Notes under the pieces: model-generated | Databases searched by the model: none | Seen by the model: only the letters and a program-made list of their open reading frames with translations | Told to the model about the DNA's origin: nothing | Program-made: the position numbers and the translations under genes | Assembly: GCF_039929605.1 (NCBI RefSeq) | Contig: NZ_JBDSQX010000133.1 | Coordinates: 1-64,000 of the forward strand | Source: Pelomonas sp039929605 | GTDB taxonomy: Bacteria; Pseudomonadota; Gammaproteobacteria; Burkholderiales; Burkholderiaceae_C | DNA length: 64,000 nucleotides | Direction of reading: 5' to 3' | Part shown: piece by piece, positions 1-8,499 of the stretch | Layout of the letters: each line of letters begins with the position of its first letter | How positions within the stretch are numbered: position 1 is the stretch's first letter

Positions 1-29
1 GACGAGGCGCCCTCGATGGGCGCTTCGTC
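1..29 (-). terminator. Hairpin downstream of the phosphoribosyltransferase gene
   Basis: Positions 1-12 pair with 18-29 through a 12-bp stem with one G-T wobble and a 5-base loop. It lies 47 bases past the stop of the leftward phosphoribosyltransferase gene, where a terminator for the hfq-to-purA transcript would be expected. Any T-run that would confirm an intrinsic terminator lies beyond the left edge, so the call rests on the stem and position only. Confidence 0.4.
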
Positions 30-76
30 GAGTGATGGCACAAACCGAGCTTCGTTCGATCCGCGCACGGCCGCCC

Positions 77-598
77 TCAAACGACGAACTTCTTAGCCAA
101 CGCTTCCGGGCCCATGCCGTCGTACTCCTCGAACGGCTGATGGATCCACGGCGAGGTCTCCAGCATGTCGCAGTAGTAGTCGGGCGTATAGGCCGAAACC
201 TGCTTCGTCCAGATGACCGCCGAACGCAGTTCGGTGATGGATGGCATGCCACGCAAGCGCTCCACCACGGCCTTCAGCGTGACGCCGGAGTCGGCCAGGT
301 CGTCCACCAGCAGCACGCGACCGGCCAGTTCGCCCTTGGGCATGGTGATGTACTTGGCCAGGTCCAGGCGACCCTGGATGGTGCCGGCCTCGGCGCGGTA
401 GGAGCTGGTGGACATGATGCCCAGCGGCTTGTCGAAGACGCGCGACAGCACGTCGCCCGGGCGCATGCCGCCGCGGGCCAGGCAGAGGATCTGGTCGAAC
501 TGCCAGCCCGAGGCGTGCACCTTGAGTGCCAGCCGCTCGGTGAGCAGGTGGTATTCGTCCCAGGACACGTAGAGATGTTTACCGTCGTCGGTCAGCAT
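77..598 (-). CDS. Phosphoribosyltransferase (xanthine/guanine type)
   Basis: A 173-residue cytosolic type I phosphoribosyltransferase. The PRPP-binding signature VLLVDDLADSGVT is at residues 95-107, with the two acidic residues followed by the small loop that holds the PRPP phosphate. An upstream LARGGMRPGD segment (40-49) matches the pyrophosphate loop of the family. It starts 29 bases after the stop of purA and so is probably last in that operon. Its likely role is salvage of a purine base, which fits the purA neighbour, but the hood that decides base specificity is not diagnostic by eye. Family sure, substrate inferred. Confidence 0.85.
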   Translation of the reverse strand: MLTDDGKHLYVSWDEYHLLTERLALKVHASGWQFDQILCLARGGMRPGDVLSRVFDKPLGIMSTSSYRAEAGTIQGRLDLAKYITMPKGELAGRVLLVDDLADSGVTLKAVVERLRGMPSITELRSAVIWTKQVSAYTPDYYCDMLETSPWIHQPFEEYDGMGPEALAKKFVV

Positions 599-627
599 GT
601 TGATCGCGGCTCCGTGAGTAAAGAGAG

Positions 628-1962
628 TCAGGCGGAATAAGGATGGCGCAGCACGATGGTGTGCTCACGGTCGGGACCGGTCGACACCATGTGGATGGGC
701 GTGCCAATGACTTCTTCGACACGCTTCAGATAGCTGCGCGCGTTCGCGGGCAGTGCGTCCCACGATGTGATGCCGAAGGTGATCTCGGTCCAGCCCGGAA
801 AGGTCTCGAACACCGGCGTACAGGCGTCGATCTCGTCGGCATCCAGCGGCAGGATGTCGAGCTGGCGGCCGTTCAGCTCGTAGCCCACGCACATCTTGAT
901 CTCGGTCAGACCGTCCAGCACGTCGAGCTTGGTCAGGCACAGGCCGCTGATGCCGTTGATGATCATCGAGCGCTTGAGCGCGGCGGCGTCCAGCCAGCCA
1001 CAGCGGCGCGCGCGGCCGGTGACGGTGCCACGCTCCTGCCCGACGGTCGAGAGGTGGTAGCCGACGGTGCCCGGCACTTCCCAGTCCAGTTCGGTCGGGA
1101 AGGGGCCGGAGCCGACGCGGGTCGTGTAGGCCTTGGTGATGCCCAGCATGTACTGCAGCAGTTGCGGGCCGACGCCGGCACCGGCGGCCGCGTTGCCGGC
1201 CACGCAGTTGCTGGACGTGACGTAGGGATAGGTGCCGTGGTCGATGTCCAGCAGCGTGCCCTGGGCGCCCTCGAACAGGATGTTGGCGCCGGCCTGGTGG
1301 GCCTTGTGGATCAGGTAGCCGACGTCGGCCAGCATGGGCTTGATCTGCTCGGCCATCTTCATGGCTTGCTCGAAGATCGGCTCGAAGGCCAGCGCCTCCG
1401 ACTTCAGGTAACCCGTGAGCGCGAAGTTGTGCAGTTCCAGCAGCTCGCGCAGTTTCTTGGCGAAACGCTCGGGATGCTTCAGGTCCTGGGCGCGCAGCGC
1501 GCGGCGGGCGACCTTGTCTTCATAGGCTGGGCCGATGCCCTTGCCGGTGGTGCCGATCTTGCCGCTGCCGCTGCTCTCGCGCAGCAGCTCGCGCGCCTTG
1601 TCGACGGCGACGTGAAAGGGCAGGATCAGCGGGCAGGACTCGCTGATGAAGAGGCGCGAACGCACCTCGACGCCGGCGGCTTCCAGGCGCTCAATCTCGA
1701 GCAGCAGATGGGTCGGGTCGACCACGACGCCGTTGCCGACGTAGCAGGCCACGCCGTCGCGCATGATGCCGCTGGGGATGAGCTGCAGAGCAGTCTTGAC
1801 ACCCTTGATGACCAGCGTGTGGCCAGCGTTGTGGCCACCCTGAAAGCGCACCACGCCCTGGGCATGGTCCGTCATCCAGTCAACGACCTTGCCCTTGCCT
1901 TCATCACCCCACTGGGTGCCGACGACGACCACATTGCGTCCACGCGCGGTTTGGCTCTGCAT
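628..1962 (-). CDS. purA: Adenylosuccinate synthetase
   Basis: A 444-residue enzyme making adenylosuccinate from IMP, aspartate and GTP, the first committed step to AMP. The N-terminal P-loop GTQWGDEGKGK (residues 15-25) holds the catalytic Asp. The GHNAGHT segment and the later QGTLLDIDHGTYPYVTSSN block that binds IMP are also present. Length is about 10-15 residues longer than the E. coli enzyme because of a short N-terminal extension. It lies 45 bases downstream of hisZ and upstream of a purine-type phosphoribosyltransferase, the usual betaproteobacterial hflKC-hisZ-purA arrangement. Confidence 0.97.
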   Translation of the reverse strand: MQSQTARGRNVVVVGTQWGDEGKGKVVDWMTDHAQGVVRFQGGHNAGHTLVIKGVKTALQLIPSGIMRDGVACYVGNGVVVDPTHLLLEIERLEAAGVEVRSRLFISESCPLILPFHVAVDKARELLRESSGSGKIGTTGKGIGPAYEDKVARRALRAQDLKHPERFAKKLRELLELHNFALTGYLKSEALAFEPIFEQAMKMAEQIKPMLADVGYLIHKAHQAGANILFEGAQGTLLDIDHGTYPYVTSSNCVAGNAAAGAGVGPQLLQYMLGITKAYTTRVGSGPFPTELDWEVPGTVGYHLSTVGQERGTVTGRARRCGWLDAAALKRSMIINGISGLCLTKLDVLDGLTEIKMCVGYELNGRQLDILPLDADEIDACTPVFETFPGWTEITFGITSWDALPANARSYLKRVEEVIGTPIHMVSTGPDREHTIVLRHPYSA

Positions 1963-2007
1963 CTTGTTTGCCTGCTTACTTGAGATTGGAGAAGGCCGCC
2001 GCCGCGC

Positions 2008-3171
2008 TCAAAGCGCGCGGACGACCCAGTCAGCGTGCTCGCGAACCAGCTCGCGATCACAGTCGAATTCATCGGCCTCGTGCTCATGCCCGGGCAGCAT
2101 GCAGACCACCGTCTCGCCCTGCTCGCGCAAGCGCCGCACGGCCTGGCGCAGCGAGGCTTCATCGCCCCAGGGCGCTCGCACCGCAGCACGCAGCGGCGTG
2201 ACGGGCGCCAACGTCACCAGTGTCTTCAGGTCGAGGCTGAAGCCCACCGCCGGACGACGGCGACCGAACGCGGCGCCGACTTCGTCGTAGCGCCCGCCGC
2301 GCAGCACGGCGTCCGAGCAGCCCGACGCATAGGCCGCGAAGCGGATGCCGGTGTAGTAGGCATAGCCCTGAAGGTCGGCCAGGTCGAAGCCCAGGCTGAC
2401 CTCGGGGTGGACGGTCGCCAGATGGCCGGCCAGCCAGTCCAGGTCAGCCAGGGCCGCCTTGACGAGGGGATGGTCGGGCAGGCGGCGCGCGGCCTCGGCC
2501 AGCACCTCGCGGCCGCCGAACAGGCTGGGCAGCGCCAGCAGCGCCTCGCGGGTGACGGCGGGCATGTCGGTGCTCAATGCGGATAGCGCGGAAAGATCCT
2601 TGGCGGCCAGCGCGGCGGTCAGCGCCTCAAGCGCTTCGGGCGCCAGCTTGATGCCATCGAGCACGCCTTGCAGCAGCCGGGCGTCGCCCAGGTCCAGCAT
2701 GACGTGGGCCAAGCCGGCACGACGGAGCGCGTCCAGCGCCAGCTCGTGGACTTCGAGATCGGCTTCCAGGCCTGCGTGGCCGTAGATCTCGACGCCGAAC
2801 TGCAGCGGCTCGCGGCTGGTGTTGAGGCCATCAGGCCGCGTGTGTGCCACCGGGCCGCAATAGCAGAGGCGGGTCACGCCCTGGCGGTTCAGCAGGTGGG
2901 CGTCGATGCGGGCGACCTGGGGCGTCGTGTCGGCGCGCAGGCCGAGCGAGCGGCCGGAGAGCTGGTCGACCAGCTTGAAGAGCTTGATGTCGGAGCCGCT
3001 GCCCGTGCCGGACAGCAGCGAGTCGAGGTGCTCCAGCAGCGGCGGGATGACCAGCTCGCAGCCATAGCTGCGGGCCATGTCGAGCAGTTCTCTACGCAGC
3101 TCTTCGATGCGGCGCGCCTGCGAAGGCAGGACATCGGCGATGTGCTCGGGCAGCAGCCAAGCAGAGGACAT
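2008..3171 (-). CDS. hisZ: ATP phosphoribosyltransferase regulatory subunit
   Basis: A 387-residue paralogue of histidyl-tRNA synthetase that lacks aminoacylation. In histidine synthesis it pairs with the short form of HisG and confers histidine feedback. The class II synthetase-like core is visible (LPEHIADVLPSQARRIEELRREL at the N-terminus, written here in two overlapping pieces of the same block; FGVEIYGHAG; LRGGRYDEVG near residue 300), but the HisS anticodon-binding domain is replaced by a shorter C-terminus. Its place between hflC/DUF2065 and purA is the standard betaproteobacterial context. A true hisS is present separately at 10343-11647, which supports the paralogue assignment. Confidence 0.94.
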   Translation of the reverse strand: MSSAWLLPEHIADVLPSQARRIEELRRELLDMARSYGCELVIPPLLEHLDSLLSGTGSGSDIKLFKLVDQLSGRSLGLRADTTPQVARIDAHLLNRQGVTRLCYCGPVAHTRPDGLNTSREPLQFGVEIYGHAGLEADLEVHELALDALRRAGLAHVMLDLGDARLLQGVLDGIKLAPEALEALTAALAAKDLSALSALSTDMPAVTREALLALPSLFGGREVLAEAARRLPDHPLVKAALADLDWLAGHLATVHPEVSLGFDLADLQGYAYYTGIRFAAYASGCSDAVLRGGRYDEVGAAFGRRRPAVGFSLDLKTLVTLAPVTPLRAAVRAPWGDEASLRQAVRRLREQGETVVCMLPGHEHEADEFDCDRELVREHADWVVRAL

Positions 3172-3233
3172 GGGCGAAGGCAGGCGGTTAAAAAAGGCAT
3201 TCTACCGGTGCCCTGCCGGCCGCAGACCCCAGA

Positions 3234-3416
3234 TCAGCGCAACCAGAGCAGCCCCAACAAGCCGGCCAGGATGCTGGCCAGGCCGATGAAGCGGATCTGG
3301 CCGTCGCTCATGGCCAGCACGCGGCTGAAGACCTCTCGCCAGCGCGCCGGGCTGATCAAGGGCATCAGCCCCTCGATCACCGCCACCAGCGCCAGCGCGG
3401 CCAGCAGCTCGTTCAC
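3234..3416 (-). CDS. DUF2065 small membrane protein
   Basis: A 60-residue protein with two hydrophobic stretches (about residues 3-22 and 41-59) around a short polar segment containing SPARWREVF. This is the DUF2065 family, found in many proteobacteria directly after hflC. Its start overlaps the hflC stop by four bases (ATGA), so translation is probably coupled. It is presumably an inner-membrane protein associated with HflKC. The molecular function is unknown. Confidence 0.85.
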   Translation of the reverse strand: MNELLAALALVAVIEGLMPLISPARWREVFSRVLAMSDGQIRFIGLASILAGLLGLLWLR

Positions 3417-4309
3417 TTGCGCGCTGGGGCGGCGGCAGGTGCGGCGCCAGCGCCGCGCATGGCTTTGAAGAAGTCACTGCCGGGGTCGACGACCATCACG
3501 TCGCTCTTCTTCGCGAAGCTGGCGCGGTAGGCCTCCAGCGAGCGATAGAACTGCGCGAATTGCGGATCGCGGCCGAAGGCTTCGGCATACAGGGCCGAGG
3601 CCTTGGCATCGCCCTCGCCCTTGATCTTCTGAGCGTCACGGTCGGCCTCGGCGACGATGATGTCGCGCTGCCGGTCGGCGTCGGCCTTGATCTTCTCGCC
3701 CTCGGCACCACCGGTGGAGCGCGACTCGGCAGCGACACGCTGGCGTTCGGACTGCATGCGGCGGTAGACCGAATCGGTGATGCCTGAGGCGAAGTCGACA
3801 CGCTTGATGCGCACGTCGACGATCTCGATGCCGAACTGCTTGGCCTCGTCGGCCAGGCGCTTGCGCACATCGTTCATGACCTTCTCGCGCTCGGTGGCCA
3901 GCACGGCGAGCACGGTGCGCTTGGTCACTTCTTCGTTGAAGGCGGCCTGCACGACGGGGGTCAGCCGGTTCTCGATGTTGCGGATGTCGGCGCCGTTGTT
4001 GCGGATGAACTGGCGCGGCTCGGTGATGCGCCACTTGATGAGCCAGTCGATGACCAGGCTCTTCTTCTCGGCAGTGAAGATAGGGCGAGACTCGGTGCTG
4101 TCCAGCGTCTGCACGCGACGGTCCAGCAGCACGACGTTCTGGAACGGCGGCGGCAGCTTGAACTTCAGCCCCGGCTCGGTGACGACTTCCTTGATCTCGC
4201 CCAGCGCGTAGACCGCAGCGAACTGGCGCTGGTCGACGATGAAGAGTGTGGACGACAGCAGCATCAGCGCGACGAGGGCGCCGGCGACGATGGCGGCAAT
4301 TCGGTTCAT
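3413..4309 (-). CDS. hflC: HflC, SPFH-domain protease modulator
   Basis: A 298-residue inner-membrane protein that with HflK forms the large periplasmic complex restraining the FtsH protease. One N-terminal membrane anchor (about residues 5-25) precedes an SPFH/band-7 domain (FIVDQRQFAAVYALGEI onward), a long charged helical region rich in Glu, Arg and Ala, and a short Ala/Pro tail. It follows hflK with a 15-base gap and overlaps the DUF2065 gene by four bases. Length is a little below the E. coli protein. Confidence 0.96.
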   Translation of the reverse strand: MNRIAAIVAGALVALMLLSSTLFIVDQRQFAAVYALGEIKEVVTEPGLKFKLPPPFQNVVLLDRRVQTLDSTESRPIFTAEKKSLVIDWLIKWRITEPRQFIRNNGADIRNIENRLTPVVQAAFNEEVTKRTVLAVLATEREKVMNDVRKRLADEAKQFGIEIVDVRIKRVDFASGITDSVYRRMQSERQRVAAESRSTGGAEGEKIKADADRQRDIIVAEADRDAQKIKGEGDAKASALYAEAFGRDPQFAQFYRSLEAYRASFAKKSDVMVVDPGSDFFKAMRGAGAAPAAAPARK

Positions 4310-4324
4310 GAAGAGAGTCCTCGA

Positions 4325-5572
4325 TCAGCGGCCGTCACGGCTGCGCTGGTTGTCACGGCTGCGCAGATCGTTGGCACTGGGCACGGTCTGCATGTCGGGC
4401 AGCGCAGCGGGCTGGGGCGCGGACACGGTCACGCTGCCGCTGCTGCCCTGCTGCATCAGCTTGTCCAGCGGCAGGTAGAGCATGTTGGAGCCGCTCCTGC
4501 TGTCCACCATGACCTTGCTGACGTTGCTGTAGACCTGCCTCATCGTGTCGATGTAGATACGGTCACGCGTGACCTGCGGCGCCTTCTGGTACTCCGCCAA
4601 CACGCTCTTGAAGCGCGCGCCGTCACCTTCGGCAGTGGCGATGACGCTGGCCTTGTAGCCTTCGGCCTGCTCAAGACGCTTGGCGGCCTCACCCCGAGCG
4701 CGCGGAATGACGTCATTGGCGTAGGCCTGCGCCTCGTTCTTGGTCTGTTCCTTGTTCTGCCCGGCCTTGAAGGCGTCTTCGAAGGCGGCCTGCACCTGCT
4801 CGGGCGGCTGCACGCTCTGTACGTTGACGTTCTTGATCTGGATGCCGGCCTTCAGGCGGTCGAGCTGCAACTGCACGGATTTGGCGAGGTCGGTCGCGAT
4901 GGCGTCGCGCTGCTCATACAGCACGGAGTCCATCGTGCTCTTGCCAACGATCTCGCGAACCGCCGACTCCGCAGCCAGCGTCACCGCCTCGCGAGGCTCG
5001 CGGTTCTCAAACAGGAATTCGCGCGCGTCCTTGATCGTGTACTGCACCGTGAAGCGGATGTCGACGATGTTCTCGTCCTGCGTCAGCATGGATGAATCGC
5101 GCAGGCCGGTCGCTGCAACCATTGTGTTGTGACCCACCTCGACCTGCTGCAGCTGCGTGACCGACACGATCTCGTGCTGCTGCATCGGATACGGCAGGCG
5201 CCACTGGAAGCCGGCCTCGACCGTCTTGCTGTACTTGCCGAAGGACGTCACGACACCCTGCTGGCCTTCCTGCACGATGAAGAAGCCGCTGGCCAGCCAG
5301 CCCAGCAGGACGACGCCCGCAATCAGGCCCGCGCCGATGCCGGCGCCCTTCATGTCGGGCGTGCCACCCGAGGTGCCACCGCCCGACGGGCCGCCGGACT
5401 TGCCGCCGAACATGCCGGACAGCTTGCGGTTGAAATCGCGCCAGAGCTCGTCGAGGTCGGGCGGGCCGTCGTTGCGGCCGTTGTTCAGCAGTCGGCCCGC
5501 GGCTCTGGCGATGGGCGTCATCAGACGCTGCGCCCAAGGGCTGCGGGGCGATGTTTGGGAAGTGCTGCTCAT
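4325..5572 (-). CDS. hflK: HflK, SPFH-domain protease modulator
   Basis: A 415-residue partner of HflC. The cytosolic N-terminus contains a Gly/Ser-rich stretch, then a membrane segment near residues 75-100, then the SPFH domain beginning around VQEGQQGVVTSFGKYSKTV, and a helical region with the typical KNEAQAYANDVIPRARGEA block. The C-terminal tail is Arg/Ser/Asp-rich. It overlaps hflX by four bases. HflKC controls access of membrane substrates to FtsH. Confidence 0.96.
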   Translation of the reverse strand: MSSTSQTSPRSPWAQRLMTPIARAAGRLLNNGRNDGPPDLDELWRDFNRKLSGMFGGKSGGPSGGGTSGGTPDMKGAGIGAGLIAGVVLLGWLASGFFIVQEGQQGVVTSFGKYSKTVEAGFQWRLPYPMQQHEIVSVTQLQQVEVGHNTMVAATGLRDSSMLTQDENIVDIRFTVQYTIKDAREFLFENREPREAVTLAAESAVREIVGKSTMDSVLYEQRDAIATDLAKSVQLQLDRLKAGIQIKNVNVQSVQPPEQVQAAFEDAFKAGQNKEQTKNEAQAYANDVIPRARGEAAKRLEQAEGYKASVIATAEGDGARFKSVLAEYQKAPQVTRDRIYIDTMRQVYSNVSKVMVDSRSGSNMLYLPLDKLMQQGSSGSVTVSAPQPAALPDMQTVPSANDLRSRDNQRSRDGR

Positions 5573-6822
5573 GGCTGGGAAGGGTCTGAGGAAGAAGGCT
5601 CGCCGTCATCCCATTCAGGCGACGGATCGGAGTCGAAACGTGGGTCCCGTTCGTCGGGAATCAAGGGCTGGGCCTGCATCGCCGTGGCGATGAGTTGGCG
5701 CAGCTCGGGCAGCCCGCTGCCATCGAGCGAGCTGACAAAGACGCGCGGCGTGGGGCCGGTGCCGCCAGCGGCGCGCAGCACCGCATCGACGATCTCGCGC
5801 GGGCGCTGGTCGTCGGCCAGCAGATCCTGCTTGTTGTAGACGAGAACCTGCGGCACGTCGGCCGCGCCGATCTCGGCCAGCACACGCTCGACTTCTGCGA
5901 TCTGCTCGTCCAGCACGGGGCTGGAGGCATCCACCACGTGCAGCAGCAGATCGGCATCGGCCGCCTCCTGCAGCGTCGCGCGGAAGGCCTCGACGAGCTT
6001 GTGCGGCAGGTCGCGGATGAAGCCGACGGTGTCCGACAGCGAGACGCTGGCGCCGGCCTGCTCCAGGTAGAGCGAGCGTGTCGTCGTGTCCAGCGTCGCG
6101 AAAAGCTGGTTGGCGGCATAGGCGCGCGCTTTGGTCAGCGCGTTGAACAGCGTGCTCTTGCCCGCGTTCGTGTAGCCGACCAGCGAGACCTTGAACACAC
6201 CATTGCGCGCGCGGGCCTTGCGCTGCGTGCTGCGCTGGCGCTGCACCTGCTTCAGGCGTTCCTTGGTCTTCTTGATGCGGTCCTCGATCATGCGGCGATC
6301 CAGCTCGATCTGGGCCTCGCCAGGACCGCCGCGCATGCCGATGCCGCCGCTCTGACGTTCCAGATGGCTCCAGCGCCGCACGAGGCGCGTGGACAGGTAT
6401 TGCAGCCGCGCCAGTTCGACCTGCAGCTTGCCCTCGTGGCTTTGCGCACGGGCGGCAAAGATCTCGAGGATCAGCGCCGTGCGGTCGGCGACGGGCACGC
6501 CGAGCACGCGTTCGAGGTTGCGCTGCTGGGCCGGTGAGATCGCCTGATCGAACAGCACCGTGTGGGCTTGGTGGGCCTGCACGAGGAGCTTGATCTCATC
6601 GGCCTTGCCGGAGCCGACGAAGAGGGCTGCGTCGGGTGCCTGGCGGCGGGCGATGACCTTGGCGACGGGGGTGTCGCCAGCAGACTCGGCCAGCAGCGCC
6701 AGTTCATCCAGGCTTTCGTCGAAGCCCTGCTTAGCGGACTGCCGACCGAAATCGACACCCACAAGAATGGCGCGCGCCGCCTCGGAGGGCGGCGTTGCAT
6801 CGTGCGATTGAGTGGATGACAA
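5569..6822 (-). CDS. hflX: Ribosome-associated GTPase HflX
   Basis: A 417-residue GTPase that splits stalled 70S ribosomes. The N-terminal HflX-specific domain contains the GGIGMRGGPGEAQIELDRR region. The GTPase core follows with the P-loop GYTNAGKST, switch II DTVGFIRDLPH and NKQD for base recognition. The C-terminus ends in an acidic Asp/Glu/Ser/Pro tail. Its start lies five bases after the hfq stop, giving the classical hfq-hflX-hflK-hflC operon. Confidence 0.96.
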   Translation of the reverse strand: MSSTQSHDATPPSEAARAILVGVDFGRQSAKQGFDESLDELALLAESAGDTPVAKVIARRQAPDAALFVGSGKADEIKLLVQAHQAHTVLFDQAISPAQQRNLERVLGVPVADRTALILEIFAARAQSHEGKLQVELARLQYLSTRLVRRWSHLERQSGGIGMRGGPGEAQIELDRRMIEDRIKKTKERLKQVQRQRSTQRKARARNGVFKVSLVGYTNAGKSTLFNALTKARAYAANQLFATLDTTTRSLYLEQAGASVSLSDTVGFIRDLPHKLVEAFRATLQEAADADLLLHVVDASSPVLDEQIAEVERVLAEIGAADVPQVLVYNKQDLLADDQRPREIVDAVLRAAGGTGPTPRVFVSSLDGSGLPELRQLIATAMQAQPLIPDERDPRFDSDPSPEWDDGEPSSSDPSQP

Positions 6823-6827
6823 GGAGG

Positions 6828-7070
6828 TCAGGCGTCGGCCGGCGCGTCGCCAGCGTGGAAGTTGACCGCGCGGCCCGGCACGACGGTGGAGATCGCGTGC
6901 TTGTAGACCATCTGGGTCACGGTGTTGCGCAGCAGCACGACGTATTGGTCAAACGATTCGATGTGGCCTTGTAGCTTGATGCCGTTGACCAGATAGATCG
7001 AGACCGGCACATGCTCTTTGCGCAGCAGGTTCAAAAAAGGGTCCTGCAAAAGTTGGCCTTTGTTGCTCAT
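6828..7070 (-). CDS. hfq: RNA chaperone Hfq
   Basis: An 80-residue Sm-like protein that forms a hexamer and pairs small RNAs with mRNAs. The Sm1 region (QDPFLNLLRKEHVPVSIYLV, residues 9-28) and Sm2 region with the Y-K-H triad (residues 56-58) are intact, as are Gln8, Asp9 and Arg17 for the proximal face and rim. The acidic/Ala tail is short, as in other betaproteobacteria. A CGGAG ribosome-binding site lies eight bases upstream. The 91-base gap to der could hold a separate hfq promoter, but I see no strong hexamers. Confidence 0.98.
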   Translation of the reverse strand: MSNKGQLLQDPFLNLLRKEHVPVSIYLVNGIKLQGHIESFDQYVVLLRNTVTQMVYKHAISTVVPGRAVNFHAGDAPADA

Positions 7071-7161
7071 CGGTATGCTCCGAGTTTTCGGGGGAAGAGT
7101 GGGGGAACTGGGAATGCGGGTTGGACCTTAACACAGGGTTTTGCCTCACCCGTCCGTCACC

Positions 7162-8499
7162 CTAGGTCTTTTCGTCGAAGGGATTCTTCGAAGAACGTAG
7201 CTCTATTTTTAGCGGCGTTCCGACCAATTTGTAGTGCGCGCGGATGCGGCCTTCCAGGTAGCGCTTGTAGACCTCGGTGACACCGTCCAGCGAGTTGCCG
7301 TGGATGACGACGATGGGCGGGTTCTGGCCTCCCTGGTGGGCGTAGCGCATCTTGGGGCGGGACACGCCCGAGCGCTTGGGCTGCTGGTGTTCGGTGGCCT
7401 CCTGGATGAGGCGGGTCAGCACTGGCGTCGTCATCTTGCGGTAGGCCGAGGCATAGGCATCGGCCAGTGAGTTCCACACCGGCGACAAGCCCTGGCGCTT
7501 GAGCGCCGAGATGTTGTGCATGGGCGCGAACTTCAGGAAGGTCAGGCGCTGCTCGATCTGGCGCTGCAGCGTCTCGCGCTGGTAGCTGTCGACGGCGTCC
7601 CACTTGTTCAGCGCAAGCACCACCGCGCGGCCGCTGTCGAGGATGTAGCCGGCGATGTGGGCGTCCTGGTCGGTCACGCCTTGCGTGGCATCCAGCAGCA
7701 GTAGTACGACGTGGGCGTCGGCAATCGCCTGCAGCGTCTTCACGACCGAGAACTTCTCGATGGCCTCGAAGACCTTGCCCTTGCGGCGCAGGCCGGCGGT
7801 GTCGATGAGCTTGAACTTCTGGCCATTGCGCTCGAAGTCCACCGTGATGGCGTCGCGCGTGGTGCCCGGCATGTCGAAGGCGACGAGGCGCTCTTCGCCG
7901 AGCCAGGTGTTGATCAGCGTGCTCTTGCCGACGTTGGGGCGGCCGGCGACGGCGAGGCGGATCACGCCGTCTTCCTGCGGGCCGGCACCGAACTCCTCGG
8001 TGGCGTCTTCAAACGGTTCCAGCACCGCGTCCAGCAGGCTGCGGATGCCCTGGCCGTGGGCCGACGAGATCGGGTGCGGCTCGCCCATGCCGAGCTCATG
8101 GAACTCGTTCATCAGCGGCGACTCGCTCATTCCCTCGGCCTTGTTGACGGCGAGGTGCACGCGCTTGTTGACGCTGCGCAGATAGCGCGCGATGTCACTG
8201 TCATGGGCGGAAAGCCCCAAGCGGATGTCGACGACGAAGATGACCGCGTCGGCCTCGGCGACGGCCTGCTTGGTCTGCTTGGCCATCTCCTTGACGATGC
8301 CGGTGCTGCTATCGGGCTCGAAGCCGCCGGTGTCGATGCAGATGAACTCGCGGTCGCCCATGCGGCCGTCGCCGTAATGGCGGTCGCGCGTCAGGCCGGC
8401 GAAGTCGGCCACGATGGCGTCGCGCGACTTCGTCAGGCGGTTGAACAGCGTCGACTTGCCTACGTTGGGGCGGCCGACGAGGGCGATGACAGGTTTCAT
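7162..8499 (-). CDS. der: Ribosome biogenesis GTPase Der (EngA)
   Basis: A 445-residue protein with two tandem GTPase domains, each with its own P-loop GRPNVGKST (near the N-terminus and around residue 186), followed by a KH-like C-terminal domain. It acts in assembly of the 50S subunit. Switch II DTGGFEPD in domain 1 and DTAGLRRKGK in domain 2 are normal. The start overlaps the bamB stop by four bases, which argues for co-transcription with the outer-membrane assembly gene. Confidence 0.97.
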   Translation of the reverse strand: MKPVIALVGRPNVGKSTLFNRLTKSRDAIVADFAGLTRDRHYGDGRMGDREFICIDTGGFEPDSSTGIVKEMAKQTKQAVAEADAVIFVVDIRLGLSAHDSDIARYLRSVNKRVHLAVNKAEGMSESPLMNEFHELGMGEPHPISSAHGQGIRSLLDAVLEPFEDATEEFGAGPQEDGVIRLAVAGRPNVGKSTLINTWLGEERLVAFDMPGTTRDAITVDFERNGQKFKLIDTAGLRRKGKVFEAIEKFSVVKTLQAIADAHVVLLLLDATQGVTDQDAHIAGYILDSGRAVVLALNKWDAVDSYQRETLQRQIEQRLTFLKFAPMHNISALKRQGLSPVWNSLADAYASAYRKMTTPVLTRLIQEATEHQQPKRSGVSRPKMRYAHQGGQNPPIVVIHGNSLDGVTEVYKRYLEGRIRAHYKLVGTPLKIELRSSKNPFDEKT